DNA of 64,000 nt from Phycisphaerae bacterium RAS2 (lineage in GTDB: Bacteria > Planctomycetota > Phycisphaerae > UBA1845 > UTPLA1): contig CP036352.1 of the NCBI GenBank assembly GCA_007753915.1, forward strand, positions 2,480,001-2,544,000. The letters run 5' to 3'. Shown here in pieces: positions 47,350-55,196 of this stretch. Position numbers and translations under genes: made by a program. The notes under the pieces are model-generated. The model was not told the DNA's origin. It did not search any database and worked only from the letters and a program-made list of their open reading frames with translations. Positions within the stretch are counted from its first letter, which is position 1, and each line of letters opens with the position of its first letter.

Positions 47350-48282
47350 ATGCCCTCGCCGTCCAAGCCCCGCAGTTTCGTCTCGATGAAGGACCTCTCG
47401 CCCGATGATCTCCACCGCGTGCTGGAGAAGGCCGCAAAGGTCAAGAAGAACCCCGGCGAGTTTCGCGCCGCCTTCGCCGGCAAGACGCTGGCGATGATCT
47501 TCCAGAAACCCAGCCTGCGAACGCGCGTTTCGTTCGAGGCCGGCATGACGCAGATGGGCGGCCACGCGATCTACCTCGCCCCCACCGATATCTCCATCGG
47601 CCAGCGCGAAACCACCGAGGACATCGCGCTCGTCCTGTCGCGCTTCGTCGATATCATCATGGCTCGCACGTTCGGCCATGACATCGTCGTGGACCTCGCC
47701 CAATACGCCACCGTGCCGGTCATCAACGGCCTCTCCGACCACGAGCACCCGTGTCAGATTCTCGCCGACATGCAGACCATCGCCGAGCGGCGCGGCAAGC
47801 TCAAAGGCCTGCGCTGGGTCTATTGCGGCGACGGCAACAACGTGGCGCACTCGATCATGCTCGGCGGCGCGCTGGCCGGCATGCACGTCACGATCATCGC
47901 GCCGAAGGGCTACCAGCCCAAACCGGAGGTCACGGCCGACACTGACGCAATCGCCAGGTCCACCGGCGGCAGCATCACCGTCACCGACGACATGCCCGGC
48001 GCGGTCAAGGGCGCTGATGCACTCTACACCGACGTCTGGGCCAGCATGGGGCAGGAGGCCGAAGCGGCCGCACGGAAGAAGATCTTTGCCGGCTACACGA
48101 TCGACATGAAGGTGCTTTCGCTGGCCTCGCCGGATTGCGTGTTGCTGCACTGCCTTCCGGCGCACTACGGCGACGAGATCACCTACGACGTGACACGGAC
48201 GAAGAACTCGGCCATCTTCGATGAAGCCGAGAATCGCCTGCACGCGCAGAAGGCGATCATGCTGACGCTGTGCGGGATGTAG
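47350..48282 (+). CDS. argF: Ornithine carbamoyltransferase
   Basis: Forms citrulline from ornithine and carbamoyl phosphate in arginine synthesis. The 310-residue protein has the carbamoyl phosphate motif SLRTR (within KPSLRTRVSFE), HPCQ, TDVWASMGQE and the ornithine-binding HCLPAHYGDE. ATG 47350 is preferred to the frame start at 47314. The SLRTR variant (usual STRTR) keeps the key Arg residues. It is a lone arg gene here. Confidence 0.95.
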   Translation: MPSPSKPRSFVSMKDLSPDDLHRVLEKAAKVKKNPGEFRAAFAGKTLAMIFQKPSLRTRVSFEAGMTQMGGHAIYLAPTDISIGQRETTEDIALVLSRFVDIIMARTFGHDIVVDLAQYATVPVINGLSDHEHPCQILADMQTIAERRGKLKGLRWVYCGDGNNVAHSIMLGGALAGMHVTIIAPKGYQPKPEVTADTDAIARSTGGSITVTDDMPGAVKGADALYTDVWASMGQEAEAAARKKIFAGYTIDMKVLSLASPDCVLLHCLPAHYGDEITYDVTRTKNSAIFDEAENRLHAQKAIMLTLCGM

Positions 48283-48318
48283 GCCGAAGCGTCGGTTCGC
48301 GTATTACAATCTTATTTG

Positions 48319-48837
48319 ATGGCCCAGCCCAACCAGATCGAGCGGCTGACACGATGCATGCTCATCGTGTTGTTTGTCATTTGGCTTGGCTCGTTGTTTA
48401 CATGGGTTAACTTGAGTTTCTTCAGGGCCGGGAAGCTTTGGAGTATTAACTTAACCGATGGTTCCGTAAGCATGTTTGTGGAGCCTTGCACCACGAAGCC
48501 CGGTTACATAAGGACATTTGGATTCAAGTGGCGAATGCCCGGCATGTACGGGCTCACTTCACCCCAATGGCATATCAGGCAATCGCCGACGCCCTTTTTT
48601 GTTGCTATTCAATTTCCGCTCCTGATCGTGATGTGTTCACTCTTGGCAGCCCTGATCGTGATGGAGCGACGAAAACGGCGAGACCGGACAGCCCGGTGTT
48701 CTCGGTGTCACTATCTGCTTATCGCAAATCGCTCCGGCATCTGCCCCGAGTGCGGCACGGTCATACCCGAGGTGCAGCGCGCGCAGCTGGGGTTGGTTGC
48801 ATCGAAACCGCAAGGCACCGTTGAAGACATCCCTTGA
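48319..48837 (+). CDS. Two-helix membrane protein with C-terminal zinc ribbon
   Basis: A 172-residue protein of unknown function. Two membrane helices (about residues 15-36 and 92-112) flank a ~55-residue extracytoplasmic loop. The C-terminus is a zinc ribbon, CSRCHYLLIANRSGICPECG, of the type CxxC(H/R)YxL...CPECG that recurs in the 49758-50555 product. TTG precedes the ATG at 48319, which is taken as start. It follows argF by 36 bp but no functional link is seen. Confidence 0.65.
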   Translation: MAQPNQIERLTRCMLIVLFVIWLGSLFTWVNLSFFRAGKLWSINLTDGSVSMFVEPCTTKPGYIRTFGFKWRMPGMYGLTSPQWHIRQSPTPFFVAIQFPLLIVMCSLLAALIVMERRKRRDRTARCSRCHYLLIANRSGICPECGTVIPEVQRAQLGLVASKPQGTVEDIP

Positions 48838-48887
48838 GTCCTATCGCGCGATTCGGTTCCCCGCCTTACCGCCCCATTCACGAGAGG

Positions 48888-49523
48888 CTAGTTGACGACG
48901 GTGAACGCCACTTCCCCATCGTAACTTACCGAAACCACTTCGCCTGATTGATCAAAGGCAATCTCTCGTTGTACGGCAAAACCAGAATAGGATCCCAGGC
49001 CCCACCCCTCATTGTATCCGATTTGCAAATGTACTACCGTTGTGTTTGGCAATTGAGGTCCAGTTACCTCATCAGGCGACAAGATCCTGGCCGAATACGT
49101 CGAAGCGGCCCATGCCAGTTCCGGCAACTCTCCCGCCTGGGCACTGCGTATGCGCTTCGCATAGTAGACCAATGCCTCTTCATTGACTGCATCGGGAATC
49201 AAAAACAGGGGAAAGCTGCGGTATCCATGGACCTCCGGCATCGTGGTAGCGCTGAACCACTCGGGGCCAACTGTTGAGGCAACGCGCTCGGCCCGCAGAA
49301 TCAGATCAAGTTCGGAGTCATTCGCATAATACCGTATAACCCCAAGCGCAAAGCACCCCTCCACCTTCTGATCGGGAACAGCCGGCGTCATCGTTTCATC
49401 GACGACAATTTCGGTCTCATCCACCTCGCATGGATACCAGCATCCCATGCACAGGGCGCCGGCAAGCGACAACACACAGAATGCCATGCGGATCGGCGAA
49501 AGACAGGCCTCTAATCGCTTCAT
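48888..49523 (-). CDS. Hypothetical lipoprotein carrying the duplicated leader
   Basis: A 211-residue exported protein of unknown function. The signal peptide begins MKRLEACLSPIRMAFCVLSL and ends in a lipobox-like LCMGC (residues 25-29). The mature part is acidic at its start (EVDETEIVVDETMT), otherwise beta-rich. Its first 67 coding bases plus 38 bp upstream are about 90% identical to a segment 1.45 kb away (50908-51012), where they lead into a different reading frame. This makes the leader a mobile or conserved cassette. Confidence 0.65.
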   Translation of the reverse strand: MKRLEACLSPIRMAFCVLSLAGALCMGCWYPCEVDETEIVVDETMTPAVPDQKVEGCFALGVIRYYANDSELDLILRAERVASTVGPEWFSATTMPEVHGYRSFPLFLIPDAVNEEALVYYAKRIRSAQAGELPELAWAASTYSARILSPDEVTGPQLPNTTVVHLQIGYNEGWGLGSYSGFAVQREIAFDQSGEVVSVSYDGEVAFTVVN

Positions 49524-49561
49524 TGGGTCTTGCCTCTTCGCCCGCCGGGCGAGGCAATCGG
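49457..49561 (-). repeat. Duplicated 105-bp leader and signal-peptide cassette, copy A
   Basis: About 90% identical (10 differences by eye over 105 bp) to copy B at 50908-51012, same strand. It covers 38 bp before the start codon, including a hairpin-forming CCTCGCCCGGCGGGCGAAGAGG segment, and the first 22 codons. Confidence 0.75.
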
Positions 49562-49757
49562 CTGGGGACTTACGTGGTTGATGTCCGTAGGAATCTCGGA
49601 TGCACCCGGTGGGTTGCACTCGGGGAAATTGGGGAACCCCAGTCACGTGGACCGGCCTTCCTGCGGGGTTCACTCTACGAGTTCTCCGCCCCTCAGTCTA
49701 GGATAGTTGAAACACTCCCCGGCCAACAGATCCACGCGCACGTTGCTATCCTGTGAT

Positions 49758-50555
49758 CTACCTGTTGAAGGAGAGCACAATGACGAACTGAATCAGCAAG
49801 AGTAGGACCGTGCAGCCTATCCCGATAAGTACGGCAATCACCCACTTTAGTTCAAACAGGTGACGTGCCATCGCAGCATAGCCAATTATCCAATGCGCCA
49901 TTCCAACAAAGACAATAACTCCAAACCCGGATGCGTTCATGATAGTGTTCATTGTTCGGCCAATTTCGGAAAGCAACGGCATGAGTAAGCAGAACGGCGT
50001 TTGGATCGTGAGAACATTGTGAAAGTCAAACGCCCATTTTCCATTCATGTATTTCTGTGCTGCGAGCGATAGGAACAAGATGGTGGTAATTGGCGAAATG
50101 AAAACGGAGAACGATCTGAAGGCCGACAGGCCATTCGATTGATAGAACTGAAATAGATCGCTCACGAAAGCGTTTTGTGAATGCGGAAAGTAGTGGAGCC
50201 TCCATGCGAAAACCGCTACCCACTGGAGCAGGAGATTTGCAAGACATACGAAGGCTAACAACCCGGCCGCACAAATAAGAGCGGAATTCGGCGACACAAT
50301 TTTAACTTGAATGCGCTTGCCTATCCCCTTGGCAAATGCACATGGATGAAACCACGCCTCCAGACACATCAGGAAGAGCCTGAAGAGTGGTCCGCCAAGA
50401 TAAAGTCTTTCCCATGCAAGGGCCGCACCGGGGCTACTAGTGACAGCGATTACCTGTGAGTCGATGCGAGCTCCACATTCGGGACACGAATTAAGGTCGA
50501 GTCCGCGCAGCGGATATCGACATTGCAAGCAATAACACAAATCTGCAATTGGCAC
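49758..50555 (-). CDS. Polytopic membrane protein with N-terminal zinc ribbon
   Basis: A 265-residue protein. It begins with a zinc ribbon, CYCLQCRYPLRGLDLNSCPECG (four-Cys form CLQC ... CPECG, about residues 9-28), then about five membrane helices in the last 170 residues. This is the same ribbon type as in the 48319 gene and is common in planctomycete membrane proteins; no function is established. The base composition is AT-richer than the flanks. It lies between the two genes that share the duplicated leader. Confidence 0.7.
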   Translation of the reverse strand: MPIADLCYCLQCRYPLRGLDLNSCPECGARIDSQVIAVTSSPGAALAWERLYLGGPLFRLFLMCLEAWFHPCAFAKGIGKRIQVKIVSPNSALICAAGLLAFVCLANLLLQWVAVFAWRLHYFPHSQNAFVSDLFQFYQSNGLSAFRSFSVFISPITTILFLSLAAQKYMNGKWAFDFHNVLTIQTPFCLLMPLLSEIGRTMNTIMNASGFGVIVFVGMAHWIIGYAAMARHLFELKWVIAVLIGIGCTVLLLLIQFVIVLSFNR

Positions 50556-50668
50556 GCGTGCCTCGATTCTGCGAAGCGCACGACAGAGACCGATCCAACT
50601 CCCTGCGTTTCGTGGCTAGATACAGGTGCAGTAGCCGCTGGGAGACCCACCTTGACATTGCCCTTCAG

Positions 50669-50974
50669 TTACTGGATTAACTGCGTTCGGCGAGGCGCCA
50701 CCTCCGTAGGGCTTTCCACCACCCAACGCCTGTCCGCTACCATGGTATGTGCCACCGGGGCCGTTCGGCAATTTGATGCACATGAAATAAGCCAGCAACA
50801 CGTACCAGTGCAAGACGCGCAAGTAAAGTATGAGTTACAAAGTGGAGCGCTATCTGCCATGCAGTTGGCATAACCCATTGGGTCTGTATTGCTGTTATAC
50901 GTTAGGCCGCCGGCGAGCGAAAACACACAGAATGCCGGGCGGATCGGCGAAAGACAAGAATCTAATCGCCTCAT
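50669..50974 (-). CDS. Small Cys-rich exported peptide with duplicated leader (possibly frameshifted)
   Basis: A 101-residue frame that starts with the same signal peptide as the 48888 gene (MRRLDSCLSPIRPAFCVFSL) but has an unrelated body: eight Cys between residues 40 and 70, for example CASCTGTCC. After about residue 70 the text loses its Cys pattern, while another minus-strand frame (50616-50822) ends with a Gly-rich, Cys-bearing tail (GQCQGGSPSGYCTCI). The gene may therefore have been frameshifted near 50760-50800. Confidence 0.4.
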   Translation of the reverse strand: MRRLDSCLSPIRPAFCVFSLAGGLTYNSNTDPMGYANCMADSAPLCNSYFTCASCTGTCCWLISCASNCRTAPVAHTMVADRRWVVESPTEVAPRRTQLIQ

Positions 50975-51012
50975 TGAGTCTTGCCTCTTCGCCCGCCGGG
51001 CAAGGCAATCGG
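50908..51012 (-). repeat. Duplicated 105-bp leader and signal-peptide cassette, copy B
   Basis: Counterpart of copy A (49457-49561). It includes the same hairpin-forming stretch and the start codon of the 50669-50974 frame at the same offset (38 bp from the outer edge). Confidence 0.75.
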
Positions 51013-51056
51013 TTATCGACGAACGCGCAAATAACCCGGTAGGTGGGATCGAAGCT

Positions 51057-51692
51057 CTACCGCCCGTTGGCGGTATCGTCGTCTTCGTCGGCGATGAGGT
51101 CGTCGTCGGAGAGGTCCACGACCTGATCGACCTCTTCAAGCTCGTCGGAGTCCACTTCGACCAGCTCGTCGATGTCGATGTCCGACAGATCGTCGGAGTC
51201 CAGCTCCTCCAGCCCGTCGATGTCGAAGGATTCTTCGTCGTCGGTGGCGGGTTTGCCGGCCGGGGCGGGAACCGAGGCGGCCAAGGACTTGGCGGATTCT
51301 CCCGATGCCTGGATGGCCCCCGAAGCCGGCGTGGGCTTGCCACCGGCGCCGTTCACCGGCGCGGCCGGTTTCGCGGCCACCGGCCGAATCTCTTTCGGCT
51401 GGCCGTCAATCTGCACAGTGAAGACAATCGAACCGGCGCGAATGTGGTCGCCGGGTTTCACGGTCGCCTGGGCGATCTTCTGATCGTTGACAAACGTCCC
51501 GTTTCGACTGGCGAGGTCCTTGACGATAACTTTCCCGCCGGTACGGGTGATCTCGCAATGCGTGCGCGAGATTTCATCCAGCGGAATGCGCACGTCGGCA
51601 TCGGTGCCGCGGCCGATCACCAGCGGCTTCTCGCCGATGGGAATCTCCTTGCGCACGCCCTTGGGGCTGAACGTCACCAGGGTCACGATCAT
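51057..51692 (-). CDS. FHA-domain protein with acidic tail
   Basis: A 211-residue cytoplasmic protein. The N-terminal ~95 residues are an FHA domain (VIGRGTDADVRIP, ISRTHCEI, LASRNGTFVND), which binds phosphothreonine peptides made by Ser/Thr kinases such as that at 15.7 kb (link inferred). A Pro/Ala linker follows, then an acidic tail rich in DSDDLSDIDIDELVEVDSDE. ATG at 51692 is chosen because the domain starts there; an in-frame TTG at 51734 would add 14 residues. It is divergent from hemW. Confidence 0.85.
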   Translation of the reverse strand: MIVTLVTFSPKGVRKEIPIGEKPLVIGRGTDADVRIPLDEISRTHCEITRTGGKVIVKDLASRNGTFVNDQKIAQATVKPGDHIRAGSIVFTVQIDGQPKEIRPVAAKPAAPVNGAGGKPTPASGAIQASGESAKSLAASVPAPAGKPATDDEESFDIDGLEELDSDDLSDIDIDELVEVDSDELEEVDQVVDLSDDDLIADEDDDTANGR

Positions 51693-51922
51693 ACGAGCGT
51701 CCCGCGTTGTCGGGGCAACCGGTTGCGTTGACAAGGGATTGTATGCTCCACCACGAAACCCACCTCGAATCTACCCGTTTTGGCCGTTTTTATCAAGGCA
51801 ATACGGCGGTTGCGAATCGGCCCATAGGTGATCGAAATCGCCCGAAATCGGCGATTTTTCCCCACTTTTTGGGCCAGTGAAATCACCATACAAGGGGCCT
51901 TCGTCCCGTAAGATATCCCCGT

Positions 51923-53251
51923 GTGACTCCGCAACCCCAGACAAACCCCTCCGTGTCCCGCGAAAACGCCTTCGACGCACGCTCCACCATCGGCTGGTAC
52001 GTGCATCTGCCCTTCTGCACGACCAAATGCGGCTATTGCGATTTCTACTCGCTGCCCACGATTCCCGGACTCATCGACCGACTCATCGCGGCGGTTCGGG
52101 CCGAAGCTCGCGCGCGCGATCCCCGTCGGCCGGTCGAGACGATTTTCATCGGCGGTGGCACGCCCACCGTCCTGCCCGCCGCGGCCCTGGACGCAATCCT
52201 GACAAGTGTCGCCTCGCACGCCGGCCCCGTCGGCGAATTCACCGTCGAAGCCAACCCCTCGTCGACCGACGAATTGAAACTGGACCTCCTCCGCCAGCGC
52301 GGCGTGAACCGAATCTCCTTCGGAGCGCAGTCGTTCCACGCCGACGAGCTTGCGATTCTCGAACGCATTCACGACCCGTCGCACATCAGCGAGTCAGTTC
52401 GCGCGGCGCGATCGGCCGGCTTCGAAAACATCAACCTCGACCTGATCTACGCGATCCCCGGTCAATCCCACGAACGCTGGCGCGACAACCTCCGCCGGGC
52501 CATCGACCTCAACACCGAACACTTGTCCTGCTACTCGCTCATGTTCGAGCCGAGCACAGCCTTAACGCGCCTTCGCCAGCAGGGCCGCATCGCCCCCGTG
52601 GACGAAGAGCTCGAAGCAGACCTTTTCGAGCTGACAATTGACGAGCTGACCGCCGCGGGCTTTGAACATTACGAAATAAGCAACTTTGCGCGGCCGGGTC
52701 GCCGGTGCCGGGCCAATATTATCTACTGGGAAAACCGCGAATACCTCGGGATCGGGCCGTCAGCGGTGTCGTTCCTGGACGGCTTGCGGACGAAGAACGT
52801 AGCGGACGTGCGGCGGTATGTTGACCACTACGCCCCGGACCCCATTGCGGCGCCCATCGCAGGCAGTGCTCGCGTTCCGGACGCAACCGGTGGCCCTTTC
52901 GGGCAAGATGCTTCGGAGCGCGCCCGTGCAGGGCCGGCCATCAACACGACGCTCGAACTGGCGCCACTTGGCCCGGTCGTGGAAACAGAGCGACTCGATC
53001 CAGCCGCACACGCCGCCGAAACGGCCGTGCAATGGCTGCGATTGACCGAGGGCATTGACTGCCGCGCATTCACGGCTCGCATCGGTCTGGACCCGCGCCG
53101 GCATTTCGCCGCGGCCATCGACCGGTTTGTGTCCCTGGAATTGCTGGAAGTTTCGCTCGATCGAATCCGGCTGACCCGCAAAGGCATGCTGGTTGCCAAT
53201 CGGGTCATGTGCGCGTTTCTCGAAGCGGTGGAACCGTTCACGAAGCGTTGA
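51923..53251 (+). CDS. hemW: Radical SAM HemW-like (coproporphyrinogen oxidase-like) protein
   Basis: Radical SAM protein of the HemN/HemW family; HemW is a haem chaperone rather than an oxidase. The cluster motif CTTKCGYCDF (C-x3-C-x2-C), IFIGGGTPT, the NRISFGAQSF block and YWENREYLGIGPSAVSF mark the family. The 442-residue protein has a ~55-residue insertion (about residues 310-365, RVPDATGGPFGQDASERARA ...) before the C-terminal winged helix. GTG at 51923 is the start. A HemN-type haem synthesis partner is not in view. Confidence 0.9.
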   Translation: MTPQPQTNPSVSRENAFDARSTIGWYVHLPFCTTKCGYCDFYSLPTIPGLIDRLIAAVRAEARARDPRRPVETIFIGGGTPTVLPAAALDAILTSVASHAGPVGEFTVEANPSSTDELKLDLLRQRGVNRISFGAQSFHADELAILERIHDPSHISESVRAARSAGFENINLDLIYAIPGQSHERWRDNLRRAIDLNTEHLSCYSLMFEPSTALTRLRQQGRIAPVDEELEADLFELTIDELTAAGFEHYEISNFARPGRRCRANIIYWENREYLGIGPSAVSFLDGLRTKNVADVRRYVDHYAPDPIAAPIAGSARVPDATGGPFGQDASERARAGPAINTTLELAPLGPVVETERLDPAAHAAETAVQWLRLTEGIDCRAFTARIGLDPRRHFAAAIDRFVSLELLEVSLDRIRLTRKGMLVANRVMCAFLEAVEPFTKR

Positions 53252-53347
53252 ATCGCCAATGGCGGTGCAGCCGCATGCCCCTGCCGAGGCCGAGTACTCG
53301 CGACTCGTGCGGAATCGTCAAAAGCGGACCCCGCGGGGGCATGCCAT

Positions 53348-53385
53348 ACCCCCGGAAAGCCCTGATAAAATGGGCTCTCGGGGGT
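53348..53385 (+). terminator. Hairpin after hemW
   Basis: Inverted repeat with arms ACCCCCG / CGGGGGT and an inner AGCCC / GGGCT pairing, 97 bp after the hemW stop. No T-tract follows, so termination by it is uncertain. Confidence 0.4.
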
Positions 53386-53446
53386 TGCGTCCGCAGCCGC
53401 TGGACATCTCCGCAAAATGCGGTATATATGGGTGTTCGGCTATCAA

Positions 53447-53518
53447 TCCCCGATAGCTCAATGGTAGAGCGAGCGGCTGTTAACCGCTAGGTTGTAGGTT
53501 CGAGTCCTACTCGGGGAG
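53447..53518 (+). tRNA. tRNA-Asn (anticodon GTT)
   Basis: A 72-nt cloverleaf: acceptor arms TCCCCGA / TCGGGGA pair fully, D-arm GCTC/GAGC, anticodon stem AGCGG/CCGCT with loop CTGTTAA (anticodon GTT), T-arm GTAGG-TTCGAGT-CCTAC, discriminator G. The 3' CCA is not encoded. A convergent integrase gene begins to its right and reads into it in antisense, so its 3' half is the probable attachment site. Confidence 0.95.
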
Positions 53519-54870
53519 TTTTCTTCAACCGTCTCAAAACACGCGGAAACGCCCGTCAAATCTACGTTTCTTGATATTTCTTCATTAGTCTCGATTGCGC
53601 CCTGAATTGAATCAAAATGCACGTTTGAGCAGGGAAGTTGGTCCGGTTTTTGGTCCGGTCGCGCGATATGCACGTTGTCAGTTCCTGTCCGCTTGAGCTG
53701 CACGAATTCGGCAGGCTCGTAGGCCGGAAGTCTATTGATCCACTCCCACGCATCGAGTCGCTGGCGATCCACGTATGAGGTATAGGATACGCTCGGATCA
53801 ACGTGTCGCATGATCCAATGACGGACCGCTCGCGGTGTGCCGATTTGCTCGAGATTGGTGCCCAAGGTCACGCGTAGTGAATGAAACCCCGCGATCCGGC
53901 CTTGCGAGTCGCGATAATCGATGCCAGCTCTCCGAAGATCGGCCTGCCACGTCTCCAACGTAGAGGCGCTGCTAAACACTTTTTTAGTCGGCAGGAAAAA
54001 CACCGGCCTCAAGCCCCTCAACAAACGGACGGCAGTGCCAGACAGTGGAACCTCGTCGGCTCGTTTGCTCTTTGTCGCTTCTGGCCGGAGGGCCAGATAG
54101 GGTCGCTCAGAATCTGAGTCGTCCATCCTTACATCTCGCCATTCCAGCAGTCCAAGTTCCCGTCGGCGCAGTCCGGTCGATAGCGCGAATCGATACAGCG
54201 CTACCCGGGCCCCCGCCACGGCAAATAAGCGTAATACCTCATTTGTATTCATTGCTCGCCGGACCCGCCGTCGATCCTGTCGTTCATCAACCTTACCAAG
54301 TAGACCGATAGGATTATCATCCGCTCGCCGGGCCCTTACAGCCCAAGCCATAAAGCTCTTTAGCGTTGCGCGTATGTTATTCAGCGTTCGTGGCGAGGCT
54401 CCTCCAGACTTTCGCTTTTCGACGTACCGGTGGAACTCATCACGATCGACGTCGCTCAAACAAGACCATTCACAAGCCGGGCCAATCGCTCTTAGGTATA
54501 AACGTGCGTTAGAAACATACTTGGCGCTCGCGCCACGCGTTGTCAGCTCTGAGCAGTAATCATCTACGTGCACATTCCAGCTCCGACGGCGCGTCTCTGC
54601 CAGCTTGTTCACCAGCCCCAGCCGCTCGAGGGATTCGCGTGGAATCCCCTTCAAGCGATCCATTGGCACTGGCTCGGAAAACCTCTTGCGGTCACAAGCG
54701 TTTTGGAGTTCCCGCAGCCACGAGCGCGACAGCTCTGCGTCATTGCAGAGTTTGACACGACGATGATCGCGGATATCAAGCCTGATCTTGCCATACCACG
54801 CACCGGGCAAACGAGCCTGCTCCTCGAGCGGCCTGCCCTTGGCGCCAATCTTGAAAAGTCTCTTTGCCAT
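53458..54870 (-). CDS. Tyrosine recombinase (integrase) ending inside tRNA-Asn
   Basis: Site-specific recombinase, 470 residues from ATG 54870 (AGGAG box 11 bases upstream; the frame is open to 54984). It has a core-binding SAM-like domain (about residues 85-165) and the catalytic domain: STGLRRRELGLLEW (Arg), TKSKRADEVPLS (Lys), HSLRVTLGTNL (His-x-x-Arg), RHWIMRHVDPSVSYTSYVD (His and nucleophilic Tyr). The last ~20 codons (PSRTRTYNLAVNSRSLYH) are the antisense of the tRNA, showing the natural stop was lost when the element inserted. It marks the left end of an integrated element. Confidence 0.9.
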   Translation of the reverse strand: MAKRLFKIGAKGRPLEEQARLPGAWYGKIRLDIRDHRRVKLCNDAELSRSWLRELQNACDRKRFSEPVPMDRLKGIPRESLERLGLVNKLAETRRRSWNVHVDDYCSELTTRGASAKYVSNARLYLRAIGPACEWSCLSDVDRDEFHRYVEKRKSGGASPRTLNNIRATLKSFMAWAVRARRADDNPIGLLGKVDERQDRRRVRRAMNTNEVLRLFAVAGARVALYRFALSTGLRRRELGLLEWRDVRMDDSDSERPYLALRPEATKSKRADEVPLSGTAVRLLRGLRPVFFLPTKKVFSSASTLETWQADLRRAGIDYRDSQGRIAGFHSLRVTLGTNLEQIGTPRAVRHWIMRHVDPSVSYTSYVDRQRLDAWEWINRLPAYEPAEFVQLKRTGTDNVHIARPDQKPDQLPCSNVHFDSIQGAIETNEEISRNVDLTGVSACFETVEENSPSRTRTYNLAVNSRSLYH

Positions 54871-55196
54871 TGTTCTGCGTACTCCTGCTCGCAAATCCAT
54901 CATGCATGCCGCCGGAGAAATGCGACGGCACGCTGTTCTTCGGTCCCACTTCGATTCTAACTTGTTTCCGTTGGCATAGTCCATTGTGACATTGACACCG
55001 GTCTATAGACGCTTCGCAGTCCCTTCGGACAGGACTCTCGCCCGCCATTCCCGCAGTTCAGCCGCTCGCTGCGGGATAATGCAGATGTCGACGAGGTAGG
55101 CCAGCCGCGATAATCACCGCTCGCGTGTCCGGCCTACAGCTAACACGTCAATACTTCGTGTCGCAAGTTCGTTAAGCACTTTGGGAAAAAGCGTTT
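54871..55196. other. Gap between integrase and primase-helicase genes
   Basis: About 330 bp; only the open 5' extension of the integrase frame (up to 54984) lies here. No gene, RNA or clear inverted repeat is seen. Confidence 0.45.

Noticed and set aside
46408-48243. A 611-codon minus-strand open frame
   Set aside because: It runs antisense through the cadherin-like gene and argF, both of which show conserved motifs.
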